Shown piece by piece: positions 35,471 through 43,816 of a stretch of 64,000 nucleotides of DNA (its first letter is position 1; each line of letters begins with the position of its first letter). The notes below the pieces were generated by a model. That model was not told the origin of the DNA and searched no databases. It was given only the letters and a program-made list of their open reading frames with translations. The stretch comes from Patescibacteria group bacterium. GTDB lineage: Bacteria; Patescibacteria; Dojkabacteria; J137. The DNA lies in contig CAUJCN010000001.1 in the NCBI GenBank assembly GCA_963169855.1, positions 1 through 64,000 on the forward strand. Direction: 5' to 3'. The position numbers and the translations under genes are program-made.

Positions 35471-36406
35471 ATGGACGACAGAATACTGGCTCTTTTAAGG
35501 AGAGTTCTTCAAAAAGTTGAATCAAATTTAAAATTCACTAAAGTAACCAATAGTGACTCTACGAATGTTTACAAAATCATTAATGGAAAAGATATTTTGT
35601 ACCTTCGAATTATGAAAGATAAAAAGGAAATGGTTTCTCCTCAGGTTTTTGCTCATGAAGAACTGCTTAAAGCTGGAGTAAAAGTTCCTAGATTCGTTTC
35701 TTGGGACGATGATAATGCAACTCTTGGAGGTTCCTATATGATTGTTAAAGAAATCCCAGGAATGTCTTTAGCTGATCTCAAAGAAAAAAACAGAGAGGAG
35801 TACGACAATTGTTTAGCAGATGTGCTTGAGGAAGTAGGAGAAGATATTGCTAGAACAACTTTCATAGAAACAAAAAAGTACGGTTGGATTAAACGAGAAA
35901 AAAGGAAAGCCAAAGAACTTATCGGCGAGATAGATTTTTACAAAGATTTTCTTTTTGGAAACTTTAATAAAAAAGTTTCTGATCTCGAAAAATTAGGATT
36001 CGAAACTTTCTCAGAAAACGATCTAGATAAATTTAAAATGCTGACGTATAAATACATAGATGAAGTCGAACCAAATTTGTGCCACGGAGATTTCAATATG
36101 AATCATATCTACGTTAACAACGGCCGATACTCAGGAATAATTGATTGGGGCGATATTAGATCAGCAAGTAACATATACGATCTTGCACACTTCACAGCAT
36201 TTCATCCAAAAAACGAAATTCAAATCAGAAGTGGTTACGAAAGGTATATAAAAATTGATGATGAATTTGAAATGCAACTGTTATTAACAAGATTGGGAAT
36301 TAGTGTAAACAAACTTTGGTGGATATCGAAAAACATTCCTGAGCGTTTTGCAGATCACAAATTAAAAGATTCAATTTTGAATGACATTCAAATACTCAAG
36401 AATTAA
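35471..36406 (+). CDS. APH-type phosphotransferase
   Basis: A 311-aa small-molecule kinase fold. The catalytic loop LCHGDFNMNHIYV and the metal-binding IIDWGDI are both intact, and the N-lobe motif YLRIMKDKKEM supplies the Lys. GAKVPRFV-like VKVPRFVSWDD and GGSYMIVKEIPG match aminoglycoside-phosphotransferase/fructosamine-kinase relatives. The substrate is unknown. A separate gene from the APH protein at 24728; the two share little sequence. Confidence 0.85.
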   Translation: MDDRILALLRRVLQKVESNLKFTKVTNSDSTNVYKIINGKDILYLRIMKDKKEMVSPQVFAHEELLKAGVKVPRFVSWDDDNATLGGSYMIVKEIPGMSLADLKEKNREEYDNCLADVLEEVGEDIARTTFIETKKYGWIKREKRKAKELIGEIDFYKDFLFGNFNKKVSDLEKLGFETFSENDLDKFKMLTYKYIDEVEPNLCHGDFNMNHIYVNNGRYSGIIDWGDIRSASNIYDLAHFTAFHPKNEIQIRSGYERYIKIDDEFEMQLLLTRLGISVNKLWWISKNIPERFADHKLKDSILNDIQILKN

Positions 36407-36870
36407 GATTCACCTCTTTTAACTTTCTCCAACAAATCAAATATGTGCTTGAAGTTCTGAAAAAATTTCTCATATAAACTAAGACCTATTCCGTGCCTGT
36501 TCATATAATCTCTATACAAATCTTTAAAATCTTGAGTATTTAAAACTTCGGTCGCTAAGATATCTACTGGTCTACCATCAACAATAAACCATCCTGTTTC
36601 AGCACCACTAATATAAAATTTAGAATCAAATCTCGATTTATCTCGAGAATTTATTGCATCCATTACCTGCGTAAAGTTTACATTATCGTCTTTAGCAAGG
36701 TACAGTAACCTTGCCCCATTTGGGTTTTGCGGAGAAAGAAGGCTAATACTTAGAATTAAATCTTCTTCAAAGTAGTAAAGCAAGTTTCGATCAACTCCTC
36801 CTCTATATGTATTTAAATAATAGCCAATCATATTAGTTTTAAATCGTTTGATTTTACCTCTATAACTCAA
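36403..36870 (-). CDS. Hypothetical protein, 155 aa
   Basis: No family recognised. The N-terminus is basic (YRGKIKRFKTN), the centre beta-rich (ETGWFIVDGRPVDILATEVL) and the C-terminus helical. No signal peptide. It overlaps the convergent APH gene by 4 bp and is divergent from the winged-helix gene. Confidence 0.55.
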   Translation of the reverse strand: MSYRGKIKRFKTNMIGYYLNTYRGGVDRNLLYYFEEDLILSISLLSPQNPNGARLLYLAKDDNVNFTQVMDAINSRDKSRFDSKFYISGAETGWFIVDGRPVDILATEVLNTQDFKDLYRDYMNRHGIGLSLYEKFFQNFKHIFDLLEKVKRGES

Positions 36871-36888
36871 ATAATCAAGGAATTCCTG

Positions 36889-36894
36889 TATAAT
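36889..36894 (+). promoter_or_regulatory. -10 box giving a leaderless mRNA
   Basis: TATAAT ends six bases before the ATG at 36901, so transcription should begin at the start codon. No ribosome-binding sequence is present. Confidence 0.55.
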
Positions 36895-36900
36895 TTATTT

Positions 36901-37962
36901 ATGACCATTGAAGACATTTCTCGATTTCGCTTATCCAATCAGCACCTAGTTGGAGAAAAGTTTAAAACCGCTCATGAAGTTGTTTCTCATTTAGGAGCTG
37001 TTCAAGCTCAAGAATATTACGGTGGATTATGGTCTGTTGGAATGAGGATGGAAAGTGCAACAGAAAAAGAGGTAGAGGAGGAAATTGCTAAAAAGAAAAT
37101 TATTAGAACTTGGCCAATGCGAGGAACAATTCATCTTGTTCCTGCAGAAGATGCTTATTCTTTGTTAATTCATCTAACACCAAGAATCAAAACAAAATAC
37201 GCAAGCATGTTAAAGAAGCAAGGACTTTCTGACGAAGTTTTCGAAAAATCTGCGAAATTGTTGAAGTTTGCACTCAAAGGAAATAATGCTCTAACAAGAG
37301 AAGAAATTTACGAAATTCTTACAAAGCAAAATATTCCTACAAAAAATATGGCAGGAATGAATATTATTGCGATACTTTCTCAGCAAGCAGTTATTTGCGA
37401 AGGAGTTCGAAAAGGAAAACAACAAACATTTGTTTTGTTCGATGAATGGATCAAAGAATATAACAAACTTGATAAAGACGAAACAATAGCAAATCTTGCT
37501 CTGAAATATTTTACAAGTCACGGTCCCGCTACAATTAAAGATTTTATGTTCTGGTCGGGAACATTATTAGCAGAAGCAAAACTCGCGGTTGAAGCTATTC
37601 AATCAAAACTAGAAGTTTTTGAACTAGATGGGTTCACCTACTACATGCACAAAAATTCCAAGATAGTAAAGTTTGATTCTCCAGTTGTTCATTTGCTCCA
37701 GCCTTTCGACGAGTTAACGATTTCTCACAGGAACTACCACGCTACAATAGACGAAAAATTAATTGAGAAACTGAAAAGTTCAAATATGTTCTCTATGTTC
37801 ACAATAGATGGGAAAGTTACAGGAACTTGGAAGAGAATCCTGAAAAAAGATAATGTTGATTTCGAAATCAACAAGTTTAGAAAACTGTCGAATATAGAGG
37901 AGAATGAACTAGACAAAGCAATCAAGCAATATACTAACTTCATAAGCAACTCTTCGAAATAA
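36901..37962 (+). CDS. Winged-helix DNA-binding protein (AlkX/YcaQ-like, HTH_42)
   Basis: A 353-aa protein. The start RFRLSNQHLVGEKF, HLGAVQAQEYYGGLWSVGMR and TWPMRGTIHLVPAEDAYSLL match the winged-helix AlkX/HTH_42 group, which contains DNA-binding repair proteins and glycosylase-like enzymes acting on crosslinked DNA. The HxQ-type catalytic motif of YcaQ is not obvious. The C-terminus (about 270-350) holds VVHLLQPFDELTISHRNY. A DNA-repair role is likely but not proven. Confidence 0.8.
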   Translation: MTIEDISRFRLSNQHLVGEKFKTAHEVVSHLGAVQAQEYYGGLWSVGMRMESATEKEVEEEIAKKKIIRTWPMRGTIHLVPAEDAYSLLIHLTPRIKTKYASMLKKQGLSDEVFEKSAKLLKFALKGNNALTREEIYEILTKQNIPTKNMAGMNIIAILSQQAVICEGVRKGKQQTFVLFDEWIKEYNKLDKDETIANLALKYFTSHGPATIKDFMFWSGTLLAEAKLAVEAIQSKLEVFELDGFTYYMHKNSKIVKFDSPVVHLLQPFDELTISHRNYHATIDEKLIEKLKSSNMFSMFTIDGKVTGTWKRILKKDNVDFEINKFRKLSNIEENELDKAIKQYTNFISNSSK

Positions 37963-37988
37963 ACTTGTATGTGTGGTGGCTTCAAGTA

Positions 37989-38000
37989 TATAATCCCGTA
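37989..38000 (+). promoter_or_regulatory. TATAATCCCGTA promoter element (copy 2)
   Basis: Identical over 12 bases to 31282-31293. It lies 15 bp before the ATG at 38016, at the start of the second paralogue cluster. The shared extension beyond the -10 box is not found before other genes of the window. Confidence 0.5.
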
Positions 38001-38015
38001 AATCAATAGTATTAA

Positions 38016-38504
38016 ATGGAGTCACCTGGACAACTATCAGTCAAATTCGCTCATGAAAGTGCAGTTCATCAAAGACGCGTAAGTTTAATGCTGGAGACTC
38101 AAAAAGATATTCAGACACAAACAGGATTGGAAATTGATTTAGGGTATTTGCTAGAAAGAGATAAGAGAAAAGAGGTTGCTTTTGAGAAATTTGGCTATGA
38201 CTTCATAAAAGGAGGGTTACGATCCTTAAAGACAAAATACCAGATAAGAAGATTAGACGACAACTTGTATTCATCAGTTACACTTAATTCAATGTATCAA
38301 ACAGTACTCATTCACTTTGGAACAGTACAAACAGATGAAGGTCCAGATATTTTCATCACAAAAAGCGAAGAAATTACTAGATACAAAACTGTTGATAACA
38401 AGTTTATTTGGGTTTCTGGAATTTGGACAAGGACAGGAAGTTTCGAGCTGGATGGAGAGGATAGAGGGGCTATGGAGTTTAGTATTTTTGAAATAGAAGA
38501 ATAA
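38016..38504 (+). CDS. Member 2 of the lineage-specific paralogous family, 162 aa
   Basis: Unknown function. It shares with 31904 and 38874 the IQTQTGLEIDLGYLL-type motif, a KR-E-x-AFEKF segment, and EEITRYKTVDNKFIWVSG near the end. No signal peptide. First gene of a three-gene set (38016, 38509, 38874) with intergenic gaps of 4 and 2 nt, so one operon. Confidence 0.6.
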   Translation: MESPGQLSVKFAHESAVHQRRVSLMLETQKDIQTQTGLEIDLGYLLERDKRKEVAFEKFGYDFIKGGLRSLKTKYQIRRLDDNLYSSVTLNSMYQTVLIHFGTVQTDEGPDIFITKSEEITRYKTVDNKFIWVSGIWTRTGSFELDGEDRGAMEFSIFEIEE

Positions 38505-38508
38505 ATCT

Positions 38509-38871
38509 ATGAGCTACCTACACGAATCAGGAGACGAAAGATACTTTACATTTGGAGATTACTCCACAACAACGACTAAACACAAATACGAACCTAAACT
38601 ACCTCTATCAGCGATTGAGAAGGAAAAACAAACATTACATTGGTTTATACAAGAAGCTGCTTGTTCCCCAAATCCAGTATTTGCTCTATCAAAAATTATG
38701 ACCGACTTTTCTAGTCAACATCTGCTTCCTAACAGAACTCTATCACCTGAGAATTACGCAATTATGGATTGGTTAGACAAATGGAATCAAGAGTTTATGA
38801 GAATTGCTCTTAAAGTTGATGATTTGGAAGCAGAAACAGCAAAAGATCCAGATTTTCTAAAAGAATCTTAA
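38509..38871 (+). CDS. Hypothetical protein, 120 aa
   Basis: No family recognised. A soluble, acidic, helical protein whose N-terminus (HESGDERYFTFGDY) precedes a helical core. It lies between two members of the local paralogous family with gaps of 4 and 2 nt, so it is co-expressed with them. It occupies the place held by the 201-aa protein in the other cluster, but I see no clear similarity between them. Confidence 0.55.
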   Translation: MSYLHESGDERYFTFGDYSTTTTKHKYEPKLPLSAIEKEKQTLHWFIQEAACSPNPVFALSKIMTDFSSQHLLPNRTLSPENYAIMDWLDKWNQEFMRIALKVDDLEAETAKDPDFLKES

Positions 38872-38873
38872 AC

Positions 38874-39371
38874 ATGGAAAAGACAACTGACGAAAAAATT
38901 AGGCATTTGGACAAACGAATAGAGAAAAACTTCGAAGAAAACCTTAGAAAAAAAGCTCGTCAGATTTATAGGCAGACTCGTTTGAAGCTGGACTTAAAAA
39001 ACTTAAGAATGAAAGAAAAGAAGAAAGAATGGGCTTTTAAAGGATTTTCTGAACATCACAGAATTTACGAGCAGCCTCAGAATGAAGACGAAAAGCAAGA
39101 ACTACTAACAGCAGAAACACCATTCACTATCGATTTAATCAACTCCAAAGACCAAGTTGTTCTTTATCAATGTAAATATCATATTGGAGATGATGGCAAA
39201 CTAGAAATCGAACCAATCATTCTCGAAGAAATTGCAGAGCATCTTACAACTGACGGTCAAAAGATATGGATTTCGGAATTCAGCAGAAAAGTTGACGATG
39301 GCGATGGAGACTGGCACTGGGAAAGTGAATTTGGAAATCTAGGATCTAGAGACACTTGGAATGAAGCTTGA
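38874..39371 (+). CDS. Member 3 of the lineage-specific paralogous family, 165 aa
   Basis: Unknown function. The motif order is shared with the two paralogues: YRQTRLKLDLKNLRM, then KKEWAFKGF, then EEIAEHLTTDGQKIWISEF. The N-terminal 35 residues are a Lys/Glu-rich helix. Its 3' end overlaps a minus-strand small membrane protein frame. Confidence 0.6.
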   Translation: MEKTTDEKIRHLDKRIEKNFEENLRKKARQIYRQTRLKLDLKNLRMKEKKKEWAFKGFSEHHRIYEQPQNEDEKQELLTAETPFTIDLINSKDQVVLYQCKYHIGDDGKLEIEPIILEEIAEHLTTDGQKIWISEFSRKVDDGDGDWHWESEFGNLGSRDTWNEA

Positions 39372-39494
39372 TGGTTCATTTACTCTGCTAAAAGAGAAGT
39401 AAATTGCAACTCCAACGAACAAACAAGTTACTGTTGTGTAAAGCAAGTACAAAACTATCAATGAAACAAAAAGTAGTAGATCGGTCTTCTTCAT
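39339..39494 (-). CDS. Small membrane protein, 51 aa
   Basis: A minus-strand frame from ATG (39494) to TAG. It reads MKKTDLLLFVSLIVLYLLY and continues with a second hydrophobic stretch (TCLFVGVAIYFSF), then a short polar tail. Two positive residues before the hydrophobic core fit a membrane insertion signal. TAAAAT lies 7 nt before the ATG. It overlaps the end of the gene at 38874 by 33 bp. Confidence 0.45.
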   Translation of the reverse strand: MKKTDLLLFVSLIVLYLLYTTVTCLFVGVAIYFSFSRVNEPSSFIPSVSRS

Positions 39495-39547
39495 AAATAA
39501 ATTTTATCACATTGCCGAAACCTTTATCTACATAGTAGTATCCACTT

Positions 39548-39619
39548 ATGGATCAAGATGATGTAATTAAAAGACTAGAAAATGATATAGCTCGACTAAA
39601 TGCCGAAGGTGAGCAATAA
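39548..39619 (+). CDS. Possible 23-aa peptide
   Basis: MDQDDVIKRLENDIARLNAE and three more residues, then TAA. It is an amphipathic coiled-coil-like helix with heptad hydrophobics. It is too short to judge; it may be a leftover of a longer coiled-coil gene. Confidence 0.2.
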   Translation: MDQDDVIKRLENDIARLNAEGEQ

Positions 39620-39666
39620 TGCTTGTTCAAATTCATTCGCTCAATTAAAATGATTTTACCAACAGT

Positions 39667-40290
39667 ATGGATTTGTTCATAAGAGAGAAAAATTATAGTC
39701 AGGAAGATTTAGATAGGCTTCGAATTTACGTTGCAAAGAATCTACCTAGAGCAATTGAATCAGAAGATTCAGAGTTTATAAATCAAGTGGCTTTCTACAC
39801 AGGATACTCTACCTTTACAGAGGAACTCATAGAATACGGTCCAACAGATAGTGCAATGAAAGATCCTTTTCCTTACGAGGAATATGGTGACTTACTAAAT
39901 GCTGTTAGAGACTGTAGACGAATAGTTTGTTTAGAAATTGCTAAACTTCCCTTCGAATCACTAAGTAAACTTAACAGCCTATTAAAAGATAGTAATGCCC
40001 GACTCAAAAAATATGAAAACCACGAGGATCAGCTAGAGTTTTGTACACAGACAGCGGGAAGAATTGAATGGCTTGTAATAGTCAAAAATACATACTCTAT
40101 GGATGAAGTTGCCACTGCTGTAGATGAATTTTTCAGCAAATTTAATTGGCTAGATGAGAAGCCAATAAAAGCTGGATTAAAGGGATATTATCTCGGGATG
40201 CTTATGCTGACTGATAAAAGAGTTATTCAATATGTAAACGAATGCTTATCCGAGTCGGAGAATAAACTAAAACCTTTAACTGAAATTTAG
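39667..40290 (+). CDS. Hypothetical protein, 207 aa
   Basis: No family recognised. Helical and acidic, with aromatic-rich FINQVAFYTGYSTFTEEL and a Trp-containing FFSKFNWLDEKPIKAGLKGY segment. No signal peptide or membrane segment. It precedes the HD hydrolase gene by 14 nt and is probably in the same transcript. Confidence 0.55.
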   Translation: MDLFIREKNYSQEDLDRLRIYVAKNLPRAIESEDSEFINQVAFYTGYSTFTEELIEYGPTDSAMKDPFPYEEYGDLLNAVRDCRRIVCLEIAKLPFESLSKLNSLLKDSNARLKKYENHEDQLEFCTQTAGRIEWLVIVKNTYSMDEVATAVDEFFSKFNWLDEKPIKAGLKGYYLGMLMLTDKRVIQYVNECLSESENKLKPLTEI

Positions 40291-40304
40291 TTACAATAAT
40301 TCTT

Positions 40305-40871
40305 ATGAAACGACTAATAAACTTCCTATTTGAAATCGGAACACTTCGAAAAATCGCACGATCACACAGACAATCATTCCTAACTGATGATCTTTCAGAC
40401 AACATCGCATCTCATTCGTACAGAGTTTCAGCAATTGGATACCTTCTTGCAAAACAAGAAAACGCTGATTCTGGAAAAGTATTAAAAATGTGTGTTTTCC
40501 ACGATATTGGAGAAACAAGAAGTGGAGATCAGAATTGGATTAACAAAGGTTATGTTAAAGTTTTCGAAGACGAAATTCTTAATGACCAACTAAAAGATTT
40601 GACGCAAGATAACGAGCTTCTTGACTTGATGAAAGAATATCAGAAAAGAGAATCATTAGAAGCTAAGATTACTAAAGATGCGGATACATTAGATCAACTT
40701 CTACTTGAACTCGAATACGCTCAACGAGGTAACAAGCTTGCACAAGAATGGGCTGATGATACTCTCAATAGAAATTTGTTTACTGAATCTGCAAAGAAAT
40801 TTCGAGAAGAAATTCTAAAAACAAAACCAAGCGATTGGATAATGTATCACGAAGAAAGGAGAACTAACTAA
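40305..40871 (+). CDS. HD-domain hydrolase (YfbR/HDDC2-like)
   Basis: A 188-aa single HD domain. IASHSYRVSAIGYLLA gives the first His, KMCVFHDIGETRSGD the HD pair with the following Glu, and TKDADTLDQLLLELEYA the last Asp. This layout matches YfbR/HDDC2 5'-deoxynucleotidases, which remove phosphate from dNMPs. The last 50 bp and its downstream flank are duplicated at 42105-42202. Confidence 0.85.
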   Translation: MKRLINFLFEIGTLRKIARSHRQSFLTDDLSDNIASHSYRVSAIGYLLAKQENADSGKVLKMCVFHDIGETRSGDQNWINKGYVKVFEDEILNDQLKDLTQDNELLDLMKEYQKRESLEAKITKDADTLDQLLLELEYAQRGNKLAQEWADDTLNRNLFTESAKKFREEILKTKPSDWIMYHEERRTN

Positions 40872-40905
40872 GGCTCTTCTTTTTCGATTTCAATTCCTCC
40901 TTCTA
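40821..40905. repeat. Left direct repeat of a 1.2-kb insertion
   Basis: This segment (end of the HD gene, then ctctt..tttcaattcctcctt) is repeated at 42105-42202. The right copy continues as the 3' end of the minus-strand gene at 42153. Here that gene end (GGIEIEKEEP on the minus strand) is cut off at about 40905. Confidence 0.7.
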
Positions 40906-41543
40906 GAAAAAAGACCCTTGGAGCAAGGTTTCAGGAATGGGCTACAACAAAAACTCTGCTCGTTCTAATTGCTGTGTTACAAGTAATAATGATTTTGTTG
41001 ATTATCAATCCAGTATCAATGTTTCAGCAATTTCAAAATAATCAGTTAATAAACGAAGTAAAGGGAAAAGTAGAGATAACTTCTTCCGAAACTCCAGTAA
41101 TTGCAACTGTTACTAATGCAGATGAACTTAGAAATGCTAATGGAGCTCAAGCCCAGATTTACAAGGATGCAGAGGCAGGAGATTATGTTTTAGGATACTC
41201 TGATAGATTGATTATTTATAGAAGATCTACAGGAACAATAATCTATGACGGAGTTACTCCTTCTGGGTTAGTTAACGAAGCACAAACACGAATCATCGAA
41301 ACAATAACAACCAAAGCAAAGGACATGAGAGTTATTTCTGCAAGCTCTACAGAGGTTCCTCAGATTTCTATAATTACAGATGTGGATACTTTAAAGACCA
41401 ACGATCCAGCATTTTACGCAAATGCAAAAAACAATGATATCGTTGGATTATTCGCAAGTGCACAAGTTATCGTTCTCTACAGTCAAGAATCGGAGTCCAT
41501 TATTAACTCTGGAAAATACGCAACTTCAATTCAACAAATATAG
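40902..41543 (+). CDS. 5'-truncated membrane-anchored protein
   Basis: The frame is open from the repeat boundary without any ATG. SRKKTLGARFQEWATTKTLL leads into a transmembrane segment (LVLIAVLQVIMILLIINPVS), then an extracytoplasmic-looking domain of two similar halves (TVTNADELRN..., IITDVDTLKT...), each followed by YKDAEAGDYVLGYS- and YANAKNNDIVGLF-like parts. The first usable start is GTG at 40974, inside the membrane segment. I infer that the true 5' end was lost at the insertion junction near 40905, so the product may be defective. Confidence 0.5.
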   Translation, partial: SRKKTLGARFQEWATTKTLLVLIAVLQVIMILLIINPVSMFQQFQNNQLINEVKGKVEITSSETPVIATVTNADELRNANGAQAQIYKDAEAGDYVLGYSDRLIIYRRSTGTIIYDGVTPSGLVNEAQTRIIETITTKAKDMRVISASSTEVPQISIITDVDTLKTNDPAFYANAKNNDIVGLFASAQVIVLYSQESESIINSGKYATSIQQI

Positions 41544-41549
41544 AGGGAA

Positions 41550-41897
41550 TTAGCTTTCTCTATTAGATAAGTATTTAGCATTAATACTACCTAACAAAGC
41601 ATTACCGTCTTTAGTAAGAGATACTTCTGTATATGCACCTTCATGTTTATCATCAGTTAGTTTTTGTATTTCAGTTCTTAAAAATATAATCTCTTCTGGG
41701 AGTAAGTTTTGATCCTCTTGGCTATTCAAAGTAATGCATCTCTTTAGAAAATCCTCAACCTCTTGATACTGTTGTCTTGTTTTGGGGGAAAATCTATTTC
41801 TCACATCTACTAAAAAATACATTCTTCCTTCAAAATTTAGACCTACAGGCCTAAAACTACCATCATTTCCTCCTAAATTTCTTATTTTACTATCCAT
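41550..41897 (-). CDS. Hypothetical protein, 115 aa
   Basis: No family recognised. A basic-acidic mixed soluble protein with a helix-rich middle (RQQYQEVEDFLKRCITL). It lies inside the 1.2-kb segment bounded by the 40821/42105 repeats and is convergent with the truncated membrane protein. Confidence 0.5.
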   Translation of the reverse strand: MDSKIRNLGGNDGSFRPVGLNFEGRMYFLVDVRNRFSPKTRQQYQEVEDFLKRCITLNSQEDQNLLPEEIIFLRTEIQKLTDDKHEGAYTEVSLTKDGNALLGSINAKYLSNRES

Positions 41898-42019
41898 TCT
41901 AAAGTGTTAACAATATATGGCGGCATTATACCACATTTAAGAAGTAATTTTAAAGTTTGTTAAATTCACTAGTTAATTCAATTTAACTGATATAATCCAT
42001 CCAATTATAACTGCCTAAA

Positions 42020-42127
42020 ATGACTGACAAGATACAAGAACCTCTTCTGGTCGAAGATTTGTACGAAAAATTAGCTAATCATATAGCTGAATTAGTTTTT
42101 AAAAGACAAAACCAAGCGATTGGATAA
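42020..42127 (+). CDS. Possible 35-aa peptide
   Basis: MTDKIQEPLLVEDLYEKLAN, then FKRQNQAIG and a stop. A TATAAT box (about 41990) precedes it. The last codons lie within the right repeat and are the HD-gene end read in a different frame, so the reading frame may be an accident of the insertion junction. Confidence 0.3.
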   Translation: MTDKIQEPLLVEDLYEKLANHIAELVFKRQNQAIG

Positions 42128-42202
42128 TGTATCACGAAGAGAGAAGAAATAATTAAGCTTCTTCTTCTTCTTTTTCTTTTTCTATTTCAATTCCTCCTTT
42201 TA
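42105..42202. repeat. Right direct repeat of a 1.2-kb insertion
   Basis: It begins gacaaaaccaagcgattgga and copies the last codons of the HD gene (40821 on), then runs into the intact 3' end of the gene at 42153. It differs from the left copy by substitutions and about 13 extra bases in a ctt-rich stretch. Confidence 0.7.
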
Positions 42203-42800
42203 AGTACTCACCTCTTGGAATTACTGCTTTAATTATTTCGATAACTTGCGCCAAAGTAATATCGCCATCAGGAATATTTAATTCTGATCTCACATTAGCT
42301 GAAACCAAGTCACTATTAATTGAAGCATATCTTGATGAAAATATTTTCGAACCAGAATACATAGAGTAGAGGAAATCCAGTGTAGCTAACAATCCCATTT
42401 CTTCAATATTATCTGTTCCTTTTACGAATGACTCAAAATTCACTTCTGAAACTGTTTGAAGATATTCAACAAATTTTTCCAAGTCCTCATGTGGAGTAAT
42501 AACATCAAAAATATGTGGATTATCTAATGCTATGTAGTAAATTCTATCGATAAGATTGTCCGGTTGAACAAAGGTGCCAGGTGCAAACCCATGTAAACTT
42601 GCTCTTTGCAAAGAAGCAACTTTACCTGCTGGCCATGAACCCATATCTGATAAAGATTGTTCAATAATATCTTTAAGTTGGGATTCTAGAGAGCCCATTG
42701 TAGTAACTTGTCCTTGAAGTACTACAGCTGAACCAGGCAATTTGAATCTGATAATTCCATTTTGAGGAACGATGACATTTTCTAACCTTGGTAATTCCAT
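42153..42800 (-). CDS. Hypothetical protein, 215 aa
   Basis: No family recognised. The N-terminus is beta-rich (NVIVPQNGIIRFKLPGSAVV), the rest helical, and the C-terminus a Glu/Lys run (IEIEKEKEEEEA). First of three minus-strand genes (42153, 42837, 43292) with related layout. Its 3' end is copied at 40872-40905. Confidence 0.55.
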   Translation of the reverse strand: MELPRLENVIVPQNGIIRFKLPGSAVVLQGQVTTMGSLESQLKDIIEQSLSDMGSWPAGKVASLQRASLHGFAPGTFVQPDNLIDRIYYIALDNPHIFDVITPHEDLEKFVEYLQTVSEVNFESFVKGTDNIEEMGLLATLDFLYSMYSGSKIFSSRYASINSDLVSANVRSELNIPDGDITLAQVIEIIKAVIPRGEYLKGGIEIEKEKEEEEA

Positions 42801-42836
42801 AGTAAATTTTATAATATGCCCGAGTATAGCACACAG

Positions 42837-43289
42837 CTACTGTTCCTCAGGTCCAGTCAGAATTTCAAATTGAACATTGTTATCATCAACAAAAAATGCA
42901 ACTGTTCGGTTAGTCGATTTAAATCTGAAGTAACTATTGCTAGCTTCCTTTAGAGTATGAATTACTGAATCTATTTGTTCAATTGCTGTTCTTGTAGCTT
43001 TAAAACCTAAGTGCAGTTTTTCTATTTGAGACTTACATTTCTCAAGACCGTCTACCAAACTATTAATAATATCCGTAAGTTTACATACAAATTTTCCTGG
43101 GAGAGTTTGAATGGCACTTGTAGAAACTACAGATTCTTCTGGGAAGTATTTAAATGATGTTTGAGGTTTCCCAATTAAGTACAAATTTCGTCCCACCAAC
43201 GGTGTTAATAAAACTCTAATTCCTACAAGGTTTATAGTGAGTTTTTGACCTTCGATCTTAAATAGAACCTTTTGCGTCGGAACTTCCAT
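42837..43289 (-). CDS. Hypothetical protein, 150 aa, paralogous to 43292
   Basis: No family recognised. It shares with the next gene a KFVC motif (LPGKFVCKLTDIINSLVDGL), followed by a helix and a beta-rich C-terminus ending near VQFEIL. It is separated by 2 nt from the gene at 43292, so both are in one transcript. Confidence 0.55.
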   Translation of the reverse strand: MEVPTQKVLFKIEGQKLTINLVGIRVLLTPLVGRNLYLIGKPQTSFKYFPEESVVSTSAIQTLPGKFVCKLTDIINSLVDGLEKCKSQIEKLHLGFKATRTAIEQIDSVIHTLKEASNSYFRFKSTNRTVAFFVDDNNVQFEILTGPEEQ

Positions 43290-43291
43290 GT

Positions 43292-43759
43292 TTATTGTTC
43301 ATCATCATAAATAATTTCGTATTCAAGACTATTACGAACATATTCGAAAGATATTTTTCGATTATACATTATTCCTCTTTTACAATATTCTAGCTCGTCT
43401 TCCAATTCTTTCATATACTTTTGAGCCAAACGTAAAACTAAATCCCTATCTCTTGGAGGTATGTGTATATCGATTTCATCAATGTAGATCTGTAAGAAAT
43501 CTTTAACTGCCTGTACAACTTCCGATCTTTCGCATACAAATTTAGAGGGATCGGCTTGTTGAATGAGGGTTGAAATTACCAAATGCTGAGGAACGTTATC
43601 AAACCATCGTCCATTGTGGCCCAAATCTCCTACAGATCTTTCGATTATTCTTCCAATCTTAGGTTTAAATGAATTCCAATGAAGGATAAGCTTACCCTCG
43701 TGAATTAAGAAGATACGCCCACCTTTCATCAATTCTCTTGCATCTGGATTCTCTGGCAT
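43292..43759 (-). CDS. Hypothetical protein, 155 aa, paralogous to 42837
   Basis: No family recognised. Contains DPSKFVCERSEVVQAVKDFL, parallel to the KFVC segment of its neighbour, and ends SLEYEIIYDDEQ, parallel to VQFEILTGPEEQ. First gene of the minus-strand operon. Divergent from the ABC exporter, whose TATAAT box lies at 43783. Confidence 0.55.
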   Translation of the reverse strand: MPENPDARELMKGGRIFLIHEGKLILHWNSFKPKIGRIIERSVGDLGHNGRWFDNVPQHLVISTLIQQADPSKFVCERSEVVQAVKDFLQIYIDEIDIHIPPRDRDLVLRLAQKYMKELEDELEYCKRGIMYNRKISFEYVRNSLEYEIIYDDEQ

Positions 43760-43816
43760 AAGGGAATTCTAGCATTTTTTGCTATAATTTCAGGTATTAC
43801 CTATCAAAATTCCTGT

